Below are positions 49,701 to 56,000 of a DNA stretch of 64,000 nt, piece by piece. A program made the translations under genes and the position numbers. Within the stretch, counting starts at the first letter, position 1. Each line of letters begins with the position of its first letter. Source of the stretch: Euglena gracilis (lineage: Eukaryota > Euglenida > Euglenophyceae > Euglenales); the NCBI GenBank assembly GCA_039621445.1, contig CP154956.1, positions 26,829,744 through 26,893,743 of the forward strand. Direction: 5' to 3'. The notes below the pieces were generated by a model that did not search any database, was not told the DNA's origin, and was given only the letters and a program-made list of their open reading frames with translations.

Positions 49701-50524
49701 TTTTCTTTTGCATTTTCACATTTTTTTTGACTTTGTTGCATATTCTCCCCCCTGATGTTTTCAATGAGCATTGAGATGTGGAACCAAAATGTTCAACCCA
49801 AATTCTCGTCAAAAAAGGAGCGCAAGCAGCTGCTTTGCTACCTAATCTATCACACCTGATATCATATCTAACCATACCTGATCAGAAAACTGATGAACGG
49901 GCACAACTCCATCATGCAGGCTTGGTTGGCTTCTTGACACTCTGGAGTAAAGTCCAATATCTGTGGTTTGATATCTCTATGTTTATATCTCTGTGGCAAA
50001 ATCGGGTCAATCATGACCAAATCACAAAGAAAGGTTCAAAATTGATTTTGGTCAAGGTTTGGGCCCTTGGATGGGAGACAAAGGTATTGGGTAATTGCTT
50101 CTTTTTCTGTTGAAGAACAAAACCTTCATTGTGGTTTTTCAAAATGGTTTTTCTCATGCTCAACTCCATTTGGGTATTGTCTTTTTTTGCATTTTTTTTG
50201 TTTTGCTCCGAAACCTTTCTTAAAGTGTGGACAATAATTGCGGGATGAGAGAAATTATGGGGAGGTTGTTTTGTAATGCGTTCTTTTATAATCTAGTGAC
50301 AGTGATGGTGTGTTGTTGACTCCCGCACGCCAGCAGCACACCGTCTGCAGTGCCGTCTTGGACAAAGAAAAAGAGCAAGTTTTCTGATTTGGCTCCTTTG
50401 CTATTCCATGCCAAGGTCTGCCAGCATCTCAGAGTCTTCGACACTGGTCCTCGATGGCGACATCGAGATTGAGCACCTCGAAAAGCCTCTTCTTCCTGGC
50501 ATCAAGACCGGTGTGGAGGGCCGG
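35437..50524 (+). CDS. USP: UDP-sugar pyrophosphorylase gene (USP), reference copy, multi-exon
   Basis: USP converts a sugar-1-phosphate plus UTP to UDP-sugar and pyrophosphate, with broad sugar specificity, in the cytosol. Exons read: 35437-35465, 35538-35729, 35867-35958, 36077-36264, 37941-38144, 38240-38340, 39140-39257, 39874-39928, about 41335-41389, 42111-42226, about 42468-42523, 43110-43179, 44102-44242, 47371-47447 and about 50426-50524. Joined in order they follow the plant and kinetoplastid USP family almost end to end: HLFEAW, NPFEGYAPSVPEGE, the nucleotide-binding loop LVAGGLGERLGYSGIK, IMTSDDTHARTVALLEKH, FRCLLPTLGVSASRRFDVNS, NVEYNQL, FPGNIN, FVNPKY, ECMMQDFP, SISESSTLVLDGD. 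Introns range from about 70 nt to 3 kb. The first exon and the extreme C-terminus are uncertain. This is the only copy that continues into the 3' exons. Confidence 0.92.
35538..35729 (+). CDS. USP: USP exon 2 (N-terminal domain)
   Basis: This exon encodes SVEQELLQLLLDLDQRHLFEAW, then PAGDAQAAEKHRFLRQVAVL and ETLPGGLAAYYENAKVLLQES. That matches the N-terminal helical part of USP, where plants have a Q-x-HLFEAW block followed by PGGL-x-x-Y and K-x-LL. The exon is clearly richer in G/C at third positions than the introns. The 3' end at GAG-AG is placed so that joining to exon 3 gives LLQESREGVNPF, the same length as plant homologues. A conventional GT donor one base earlier would drop residues. 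Confidence 0.85.
35867..35958 (+). CDS. USP: USP exon 3 (NPFEGYAPSVPEGE block)
   Basis: It carries GVNPFEGYAPSVPEGEAIAF followed by DDDKFEAM, the family motif N-P-F-x-G-[YF]-x-PSVP-x-G-E. The exon stops after ATG-G. The intron begins ATACAG, with CAG at +4 to +6, and the same intron ends with CTG followed by five C's. Joining gives KFEAMEELGLREFEH with exactly the spacing seen in plant USP, so this boundary is among the most secure in the gene. Confidence 0.88.
36077..36264 (+). CDS. USP: USP exon 4 (nucleotide-binding loop)
   Basis: It encodes ELGLREFEHTAVVLVAGG and LGERLGYSGIKLELPVDLL, then ELSYLEFYCRWIQGIERRLN. The glycine-rich GG-LGERLGY-x-GIK signature binds UTP and is the hallmark of the UDP-sugar/UDP-GlcNAc pyrophosphorylase superfamily. 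The 5' boundary follows CTG-CCCCC. The 3' boundary is put at AACAAG before CACCAG and may be off by one or two bases, since phase with exon 5 is not fixed by alignment here. Confidence 0.9.
36551..36985. mobile_element. 435-bp MITE-like element with 17-bp terminal inverted repeats
   Basis: The left end CAGGGTTTGATATAAGG and right end CCTTATATCGAACCCTG are inverted repeats with one mismatch in 17. The interior has GTCCGGACC palindromes, poly-G/C tracts, GGCGCTTTGCGCC and GGCGCTTCGCGCC hairpins, and A/T runs. It has no ORF of note. It lies in USP intron 4, and copies are in the other duplicated blocks (about 1740-2175, 12310-12755, 22815-23250). A second genomic copy is at 58209-58604. Confidence 0.7.
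37941..38144 (+). CDS. USP: USP exon 5 (MTSDDTH block)
   Basis: It encodes HVPFAIMTSDDTHARTVALL and EKHAQFGLPTGQVQIVKQET, then VPALCNNRAHFVCDDGDAYRLQGK. This matches the USP core, with I-M-T-S-D-D-T-H and the VKQE strand. The 3' end is a conventional donor, AAG followed by GTGTTG. The matching acceptor ACCAAG before CCACAG restores AYRLQGKPQGHG in phase 0. The 5' end is approximate because the preceding intron can be cut at several nearby positions. Confidence 0.92.
38240..38340 (+). CDS. USP: USP exon 6 (KPxGHG and helical block)
   Basis: It encodes PQGHGVVHTLLHKSGLAAAW and LSTGKKWIAFIQDT. Plants have K-P-H-G-H-G-D-V-H here, so the second histidine block is kept while H-to-Q and D-to-V changes are present in all four copies. 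The exon ends at GAC-AC. The following intron begins TGGCCAGGAATTC and ends GAATTGCTGCGCTC, whose ends pair over eight of nine positions. Joining gives IQDTNAPNFRCLLPTLGVSA, with spacing identical to the family. Confidence 0.9.
39140..39257 (+). CDS. USP: USP exon 7 (LGVSA block)
   Basis: It encodes NAPNFRCLLPTLGVSASRRF and DVNSVATKYRPGEPVGAIC, matching the USP segment with LGVSA-x-x-x-x-x-VNS followed by the G-A/G-I strand. The 5' end follows the CTG-plus-five rule exactly. The 3' end is placed in the TGC codon before a CAGGCCAGG stretch. The copy in 20615-24981 is cut by the N gap inside this exon. Confidence 0.9.
39874..39928 (+). CDS. USP: USP exon 8 (VDGN block)
   Basis: This short exon reads PQSKDRKVVVTAKVVDGN in the phase expected after exon 7. 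VDGN aligns to the plant VDGR that precedes the NVEYNQ strand. The start is set by CTG followed by five bases. This copy has one extra in-frame valine codon (a 3-bp AGT repeat unit) relative to the copies at 5071-5122 and in the inverted segment, as tolerated in coding sequence. The upstream 12 residues have no plant counterpart, so the exon might start later, near 39905. Confidence 0.55.
41335..41389 (+). CDS. USP: USP exon 9 (NVEYNQ block)
   Basis: It encodes SLTLNVEYNQLGLLLGALG, matching the highly conserved V-E-Y-N-Q-L-x-x-LL strand that contacts the sugar nucleotide. The 3' end is an ordinary donor, CTTG followed by GTAAAT. The 5' boundary is not fixed. The frame stays open upstream through a T-run, where this copy has seven T and copies 1 and 2 have eight. 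If the exon reached that far, the other copies would be frameshifted. Confidence 0.8.
41694..41831 (+). repeat. CATA/CATG microsatellite in USP intron 9
   Basis: This is a run of ACATACATGCAT and CATCCATC units, then GTGTATGTGTG. It is followed by AT-rich ATATAAATT DNA to about 42010. Copy 1 has it at 6895-7030. Confidence 0.9.
42111..42226 (+). CDS. USP: USP exon 10 (FPGNIN block)
   Basis: It encodes CIDGDGYSQFPGNINLLVFA, then TGPYVAALQASGGQV. This matches the USP motif G-[FY]-S-x-FPGNIN followed by the L-x-x-GPY helix and K/S-x-GG. It follows a conventional acceptor (TTTGAG before GAAGTG), and the join to exon 9 is in phase 1. The intron between them contains the ATG/CAT microsatellite. 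The 3' end is approximate. Confidence 0.85.
42468..42523 (+). CDS. USP: USP exon 11 (FVNPKY block)
   Basis: It encodes FNFVNPKYADEKKQVFKK, the family motif FVNPKY-x-D. The exon ends AAGCC and the intron starts ATGCAGACTT. Its other end is AAGTCTG plus five bases at 43103-43109, so seven base pairs join the ends. The splice recreates FKKPTRLECMMQDFPR, with spacing identical to plants. This intron crosses the point (42739) where the duplicated block ends, which shows that the unique DNA to the right is the true continuation. Confidence 0.88.
42531..43109 (+). other. USP intron 11, crossing the end of the duplicated block
   Basis: There is no exon here. It holds the GTT repeat, poly-C, and a repeat at 42825-43015 with GGCACTCTGTGCC and GTCCGGACC words. 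The unique region begins at 42740. Confidence 0.7.
42563..42584 (+). repeat. GTT trinucleotide repeat
   Basis: It is a short (GTT)n tract. Copy 1 at about 7763-7787 has one more unit, so the copies differ by a slippage-type change. Confidence 0.8.
43110..43179 (+). CDS. USP: USP exon 12 (ECMMQDFP block)
   Basis: It encodes TRLECMMQDFPRLLPEESSI, then GFT. LECMMQD[FY]P is one of the most diagnostic USP motifs, and GFT aligns to the strand after it. The 5' end follows CTG-TCAGT. No CAG lies at the expected place after GFT, so the 3' end is approximate, and a small exon may be missing before exon 13. Confidence 0.88.
43703..43738 (+). CDS. USP: possible USP microexon between exons 12 and 13
   Basis: The family needs about nine residues between GFT and the P-[VC]-K-N motif. 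This 36-nt stretch, placed by a CTG-plus-five rule, would supply ANASSACLFEY and end in phase with exon 13 (T-P-C-K-N). It ends at the border of an (AC)15 repeat and shows no CAG motif. It gives 12 residues rather than nine, so it is only a candidate. Confidence 0.25.
43735..43764 (+). repeat. (AC)15 microsatellite
   Basis: Fifteen AC units lie in USP intron 12, directly after the possible microexon. Confidence 0.95.
44102..44242 (+). CDS. USP: USP exon 13 (PCKNSIADG block)
   Basis: It encodes PCKNSIADGLGKLKAGLPAD, then TASTAEHSMFLLQGRYLER and VGVQVDLL. Plants have P-V-K-N-N-x-x-D-A-x-K-x-x-x-G, then T-A-T-S-G-E-x-A-x-Y, then L-x-x-x-GV. It is strongly G/C rich in third positions. The 5' end follows CTG-CCCTC. 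The 3' end leaves CT, which joins the A at 47371 in phase, and CAG is at +4 to +6 of the next intron. Confidence 0.85.
44383..44660. repeat. CTAGC-type intronic repeat, copy 1
   Basis: It starts with a GGACTGCAGCTAGTCC-type end, then paired GTCTGCTAGC and GCTAGCAGAC words around poly-G, TGGAAAAAATTTTTCCA, the GCGCGAAGCGCC-like hairpin and an A/T-rich core. The same ordered parts occur reversed at 55695-55975. It lies in USP intron 13. Confidence 0.65.
44700..47370 (+). other. USP intron 13, repeat-filled
   Basis: CCAGC/GCTGG-type words lie at 44755-45300 with a GGCGCCAAAGGCGCC hairpin at 45071. There is a similar block at 45410-45520, A/T-rich DNA to 46300, and an A-rich AAAATGCAAAA array at 46560-46830. 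No exon was recognised. Confidence 0.6.
46560..46830 (+). repeat. A-rich AAAATGCAAAA array, second copy
   Basis: See 61385-61775. It starts after a poly-G/C block with a GGCGCGAAGCGC hairpin at 46482-46494. Confidence 0.75.
47371..47447 (+). CDS. USP: USP exon 14 (PSFAVT block)
   Basis: It encodes PLERYPHLALLPSFAVTRF, then EMRRRF. It aligns to the USP C-terminal region, where kinetoplastid enzymes have S-P-x-F-A-L-T followed by a basic L-R-R-R-V helix. The start follows CTG-ACGGC, and the join to exon 13 is in phase. The end near TTTA/AAGGCAG may be off by a few bases, because the next exon needs a different phase unless two bases of its upstream CCAGC are included. Confidence 0.75.
47864..47952 (+). 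repeat. GGCCTAAAAT-type tandem repeat
   Basis: Eight or so 10-11 bp units of GGCCT[AT]AAAT are found in USP intron 14, just after a CTTAAGGACC/poly-C repeat block. Confidence 0.85.
48150..48325 (+). repeat. A/T-rich direct repeat, unit 1
   Basis: Ordered blocks TTTTTCACACCTTC, CTCAAAATTTTGA, GAAGCAAAAAAAATGCCA, GAAAATCCAAAAAA and CCAAAATTTGGT recur in the same order at 48545-48720. No ORF. Confidence 0.8.
48545..48720 (+). repeat. A/T-rich direct repeat, unit 2
   Basis: It is the second unit of the repeat at 48150-48325, about 80-90% alike by eye. Both are in USP intron 14. Confidence 0.8.
49421..49564 (+). repeat. 16-bp stem hairpin with internal repeats
   Basis: CCCCGGGAAACTGTCA (49421-49436) and its perfect complement (49549-49564) enclose about 112 nt. 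The loop holds repeated AACCTGTCA, GGTACCGG and CCCGGGAAAC words. It is in USP intron 14. Confidence 0.85.
50426..50524 (+). CDS. USP: USP exon 15 (C-terminal beta-helix start)
   Basis: It encodes ISESSTLVLDGDIEIEHLEK, then PLLPGIKTGVEGR. This matches the C-terminal left-handed beta-helix of USP, where S-I-S-x-x-S-[ST]-L-V-L-x-G-D-[IV] is typical. The start follows CTG-CCAGC, and CAG occurs at +4 to +6 after the proposed end. The last part of the protein, normally a G-W and I-R-G-F region, was not found between here and 52632. Confidence 0.75.
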
Positions 50525-51264
50525 GGTCAGCCGATGGTGCATTCTCGTTTCATCAGCTGTGCAAGGCAGCAGAATGGGAATTCTAATTGTTGTCAAAAAA
50601 GGAGGAGAAATAAAGTTGTTTTCTCTTCCAGCTTGTGAAAAAAATGGAGATTTTTTGAGAAATGGCTGCTAAATTTTCTACCACTCCCCAGCCCCAGCTT
50701 CAAGAAGGCCTTGACCACCCAGGGATGGATGGGAGGCCTTTCGGTATTTGGTCCCCCCCCCCACCGGAGTAAGGTGGCAGGGGGGGTCCGGACCACCCCC
50801 CCCTGGGTGTTGGGAGGGGGGTCCGACCCCACCCCCCTCCTCGGCAGGTTCCAAAAATAGCAAAAAAAATATCTTCCGGCACTGCACTCCAGAAAATGAG
50901 CAAAATAACGCCCTTGCTTCATTTTTAAGCATATTAATATTTTTTGCTCATTTTTAAGCATATTCCCCATTTTTTGATGTTTTGGTGTTTTTTTTTTACA
51001 TTAAAAAATGGTCAAAAATTTCAAACAACAGCGTCTTTGGATGCATTTTCAAAGAATATCAGGGATTTTTGTACAATTTTGGTCCAATTTCTGGCTTTTT
51101 GCCTGTCCATAAAACCAAAAATTTTCCGGGCCCATGTCAGTTTCAAGGTAGGAGGCAGGGTTTGACCCACCCCCCACCCCCTCGGGAGGGGTGGGAGTGT
51201 CAGGAGGGGGGGGTCCGATCCCCCCCCCCCAGGCTCCCATCTATCCCTGATGCCGCCCATTGAA

Positions 51265-51789
51265 ATTTTGATTTTTTAATTTTTAGTAACCGGTTCTATC
51301 CATGGTCAGGCATAGTTCCAGTCCTGGGACCCCATAGGGGTGGTCAGCAGCAGCCTTTTCCAGCCAGCCCAAAATTTCCAGCCTCTGAGCTGGACCCCCA
51401 TGGGGCTCGTTAAGCAACGCCCTGACAGAAGCAATGGCCATCAAGTTATCAAGAAAAGGGAACGACAAGAGGAAGAAGTGAAGAAGAAGAGTTATTCAAC
51501 TCCCGAAGAAAAAAATTTGAAAGATTTTGAACGTTGCCCCAGAAGTCCAGACTTGCAGCCAGAATTCAATTGGATTCCAAACAGGGGTTTTTTTTTAAAA
51601 CCTTTCAGCCCCCATTTTTTGTTTCCAGGGCCCAACCGCAATATCCATGTTTAATCCCCAGAGGTAAATGATGAACAGACACGAGGACAAGGACGCTCAA
51701 ATAAAATGACCAGAGCAGTACCATAAAAGTGCTGAAAAGTCATAAAAGTGCTGAATTCTCCCCAATAAGGAACAGATGCAACCACCAGG
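51265..51789 (+). repeat. 525-bp inverted-repeat arm, left
   Basis: It matches the reverse complement of 53691-54214. Outside the outer ends, TGAA occurs on both sides (51261-51264 and 54215-54218). One frame in the arm reads ALLNEPHGGPAQRLEILGWL on the - strand, and a charged frame is open on the + strand; neither is recognised. Arms enclose the terminal exon of the cyclin gene. Confidence 0.9.
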
Positions 51790-52145
51790 ACCTGACTTTG
51801 AAAGTGTAAGTTTTGAGCTGTTATTCACATTTTCTCCCCATTTTTTTGGCCCTGGCCCAGAAACAGACCCAGACAGAAATGCACCACCCCACTGGTGTAC
51901 CCCACCTCCGGAGAGGTAAATGAACATAAATTGAATACTGTCTTGCTGGGACCTTGCTTGGCAAATGCAAAACAACCAACCACAATGGCAATAATAACAT
52001 TTGGAAAAAATCTTCCAGTTAACTTTTGGGAGTGTATTTCGCCAGCAAGTCGCAGATGCTTCCTAAAACAGGAGGGGACCCGATGCTGGAGGGGAGGAGT
52101 TGAGCCACACTGCTTTCCCAGCCCGCCCCTCCCCAAAGGGTTTGA

Positions 52146-52222
52146 TAAATGACATTAAACCCCACAAGAAATTCTTGCTTGTGGAATGGAACCCTGAAAA
52201 ATGGGTTGAGCAGGCAACTTGA
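52146..52222 (+). CDS. short exon-like stretch between USP and cyclin L
   Basis: One + frame reads NDIKPHKKFLLVEWNPEKWV, then EQAT and a stop. The LVEWNP sequence resembles a motif in some glycosyltransferases, but 25 codons are too few for an assignment. It lies where the missing 3' end of USP could be, though it does not match the USP C-terminus that I know. Confidence 0.2.
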
Positions 52223-52632
52223 GCAATTTTTGCAGAAATCAGCAATGAGGCCTGCTTTGAGGGGTGTTGTAATTGGGGGGGGGGGCTTATTTGGGCCTTA
52301 TTGGGGGGGGGGGAGTGTGGAGGAAATCTATCCCAAAAAAAGCAGGCTTTATTTTCTCAAATGAGCAAATTTTTTGTGGGGCTTTTTGGTCACTTGGGGA
52401 GGGGGATTGGATGCACCCCATATGCCCAAAGGAAAATCATAAGAAAACCAGTGAGGTGAAAACCTTCAAAGGCGAAAACTTTGAGATCTGGCCCTGTGGA
52501 GACAGTGCACAGGGAGAGAGAATGTCCAAACATCTAATTAAATGCCTCATTTGAACTGAAAAAAAAATCCGTAAGAGTATCTGCTCTCTTGGACAAATAT
52601 ACAACACCACAGCTAATTTTTGTTCACAAAAC

Positions 52633-53082
52633 TTAAAAAAATGGGCAGGACATTGGCGCTGGCATACATTTCTGGTCAGCTCTGACATCCTCCTGACTCA
52701 AAGGGTCGTCCACCCACTTTGCCGAGTTGGAATGCGGACTCCGTTTGAGAGGAAGGTCATCTCTGTGCCGGTCCTCTCTGGGAGAGGTTGCTGGCTTGGA
52801 GGCCAACGCGGGTTCCTGAGGAGGCCAATCTCTCCTCAACCACGGTGAAGGGTACTGCTGTCCTGCACCGTTGGAGGCGTAGCTGGAGGATGAAGAGGAG
52901 TCGCTGGAGGCAGGCGACGTCCCCGGCCGCTCAAAGCTGTGACAGAGCTTTGCATCAGCAGAGGGATCTGGTGAGCGATGAGGTGAGCTGGATGCCCCAC
53001 GCACAGGGGACCGCAACCTCTCCAATTGGGTTCGTTCCGCCACTTTCTTTGGAACTAGGGGTTCTTCACACCAGAGGGACTG
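52633..53082 (-). CDS. cyclin L-like terminal exon C (Ser/Pro/Arg-rich tail)
   Basis: It starts CAG-TCC after CTG-AGAAG, in the phase left by exon B. The tail contains LRSPVRGASSSPHRSPDP, a six-serine run followed by YASNGAGQQYPSP, and SPREDRHRDDLPLKRSP, ending at a TAA near 52633. An RS/SP-rich tail is usual for cyclin L. A CAG at 52672-52674 (read in reverse) could mark one further intron, so the last dozen residues are unsure. The exon lies in the loop between two inverted-repeat arms. Confidence 0.72.
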   Translation of the reverse strand, partial: QSLWCEEPLVPKKVAERTQLERLRSPVRGASSSPHRSPDPSADAKLCHSFERPGTSPASSDSSSSSSYASNGAGQQYPSPWLRRDWPPQEPALASKPATSPREDRHRDDLPLKRSPHSNSAKWVDDPLSQEDVRADQKCMPAPMSCPFF

Positions 53083-56000
53083 CTTCTCAGCACCCACCCC
53101 GGGGGAATCGGCTGTTGGAAATCATTAGCTTGGTTGCACAAAAATGTCTGAACGTTGCAAAACAATGGGACCCTTCGTTGGTGTCACCACACAAACTTGG
53201 GGATTGAAAGCAGACATTTTACCAACCCTGAGGAAAGCCATTTTCCACTCCTCCCAAAACCAGCTAATCACTTTTTTCTTAATAGAATCCAGGGATCAAA
53301 AGAAAAGTTGACTCCAAATATGAAAAACTTGGGCAGGGTATAACTTAAATGATTTTTTGCAGACCCCCCCCGGGGGAGGGGTTCGGGCCCAAAACCATGC
53401 AAAAAACAGTCGCCCCCTCGGGGGGGGGGGGGGGGCAAGTGAGGTGAATTCACAAATTGGGGCAAGACCCCACTAAATGCGATCCATGGCAGAAAAATTT
53501 GTGAACCATACATCTTTGAGGTCCATAAATGAAACGCAAAGCTTGGTCTGGACCACTTTGGGGTGTCCATGGGTGAACCACAACAACGTACAGCCTATAT
53601 GTTGTTGTGTGGTCCGCAGGTTAAATTCATTTTGGTGTGCAGGAAGGTGTGCCCAAACAAAATAAATGTTTGGCCAGGCCTCAATACTGACCTGGTGGTT
53701 GCATCTGTTCCTTATTGGGGAGAATTCAGCACTTTTATGACTTTTCAGCACTTTTATGGTACTGCTCTGGTCATTTTATTTGAGCGTCCTTGTCCTCGTG
53801 TCTGTTCATCATTTACCTCTGGGGATTAAACATGGATATTGCGGTTGGGCCCTGGAAACAAAAAATGGGGGCTGAAAGGTTTTAAAAAAAACCCCTGTTT
53901 GGAATCCAATTGAATTCTGGCTGCAAGTCTGGACTTCTGGGGCAACGTTCAAAATCTTTCAAATTTTTTTCTTCGGGAGTTGAATAACTCTTCTTCTTCA
54001 CTTCTTCCTCTTGTCGTTCCCTTTTCTTGATAACTTGATGGCCATTGCTTCTGTCAGGGCGTTGCTTAACGAGCCCCATGGGGGTCCAGCTCAGAGGCTG
54101 GAAATTTTGGGCTGGCTGGAAAAGGCTGCTGCTGACCACCCCTATGGGGTCCCAGGACTGGAACTATGCCTGACCATGGATAGAACCGGTTACTAAAAAT
54201 TAAAAAATCAAAATTGAAGAAATGCTCAAAAACTTTCACTCTTGCAAAAAGTCGATTCTTGACCCAATATTTGCCCTGGCCAGCCCGTCTCCAACTCATT
54301 TTTCGCCCATTTTGACCCATCTTTGCACCTTCAAAAGCAACAAAAATCCGTTACTGTCCAGCCGCCTGAAGGGCTTGTGGGCCCCCCAGCAGAGGCGGAG
54401 AAATGGCTATTTTGGCCTTTTTTTTCGGCACGAAGCGCCAATTTGTTTCGGCCCCAAAATCGACCCACAAAAAGTGGGCCCCCGGTCCCCCTCTTCCCCC
54501 TTAGTTGCACCAAGGCTTCTTGTCTGTGTATGGACGGCACTAGCTTCGCTTCTGGTCCAGTTTGCTGTACCCCCCAGGAGGGGTGGGGGGTACCCCCTGG
54601 GTGGGTGGAAGGGACCACCCCTTCCCCCCAGTCTTAACTCCCCCCCTTGTCCAATGACCACCAATCTACAGCATTGACCGGGGGGGGGGGTCGGTCATGC
54701 GCGCCTTCCAACCTGCGGCCTATGACCAGGGGGTGTTCTTACGACATGGAGTCAAATACAACAGCGAGGCAAACAAAATGCAATAAAACAACAAAAATGG
54801 AGGTTACCTGCGGCCTATGACCAGGGGGTGGTCATTGGACAGGGGTGGTCATTGGACAGGGGGGGGGGGGGAGGTAAAAAAACCCCCTTGCTTCAGACCC
54901 CCCATCGACGAGTCTTATATTAATTTTTCTATCCCAGGGCACCCCCCCCCCAGGGGTCCAATCCGCCAGACCCACCCACCCAACCCCGCCTCCCCCCACC
55001 GGTGTTAAAACAAAAAAAAAAACCCCTGGTCCGACCGGAACAAAGCTGCTGGCTGGAAAGGCTGATGGCTGGTTGCCCCCTTCGGCGTAAACCACGCCCT
55101 GGCTCCTGTCCACCTTCCTGTCACTGTCCCTGTCCACCCTCCTGGGGCTCTTCTCTTGACGTTTGGTCTGAGACCCATTATGATGGCGCTCTCTCTTGCC
55201 ATGGGAGCGGGAGCTTCCCCTGTCATGCCTTTGCTGTTCAGCAACACAACTCTCAGAATGAGTACACTTCCCATTAACTTCCCATTTCCATTAGGCTCCG
55301 GTGATGCGATGCATCCTCCAACCCCCCCCCCACTGGCATTGGCCCAGGCTATGTTTGCCCCCAGAGAACGGGGCCCAACCATAGACTCACTGAATGAACC
55401 CCCCCGGGAGGCACATTTCCCTCCCCAGGCCCAAACACACCCACCCACTTTTCAAAAACCCACCCACCCACGCCCCCCCGGGGGGGGGGGGTCCAGCTAG
55501 TCCATTTTTTCCAGTGTCTAGCCGATTGGCTAGCCAGTCCCCCCCCCCCGGGGGTCCTTAAGCAAAAGCCTGACAGCAACCCCCCCCCATCCTGGAGGTG
55601 CGTCATAGGTCAGTCTTTGGCCCGTAAAATTTTTTCAAGGGTTTCTGGCCGATTTTTGGGCGGGTTTTGGGTGGCGGGTTGGTTGGTTGGTTGACCCCCC
55701 CCAACTGGAAAAAAAATTTTCCTCCGGCGCTGTGCGCCGAGGTGGAAATGAGGTTTTTAATAGGTTTTGGGCTGATTTTGTTCCAAAAATTCCCAAAAAT
55801 GGGCAAAAACGGGCATTTTGGGCCATTTTTTGGGGGTCCCAAAAAAATTTTGGGCGCTTTGCGCCGGTCACTGGAAAAAAATTTTCCACTATATAGCCCT
55901 GCTAGCAGACCCCCCCCGGGGGGGTCTGCTAGAAATCCCACTAGCCAAATTTGGACTACCGCAGTCCAGCCCCCCCCCCCAGGGTACTGCAATCCCTTAC

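Larger units (their letters stand above)
50525..52632 (+). other. interval between the last USP exon seen and cyclin L
   Basis: The USP C-terminal exon(s) should lie here but were not recognised. It contains GTCCGGACC-type blocks at 50745-50850 and 51155-51240, the left inverted-repeat arm, and poly-G tracts at 52275-52315. Confidence 0.5.

Noticed and set aside
49906-49965. FLTLWSKVQYLW as a USP C-terminal exon
   Set aside because: A much better match to the same family region (PSFAVT and the RRR helix) is at 47371-47447, in phase with exon 13.
53268-53570. - strand frame between cyclin exon C and the right arm
   Set aside because: There is no recognisable motif; it includes poly-C and frame-dependent repeats.
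51265-54214. Autonomous DNA transposon with 525-bp TIRs
   Set aside because: The interior holds the in-phase last exon of the cyclin gene and no transposase. A TGAA match of four bases in AT-rich DNA is weak, so it is listed as an inverted repeat.
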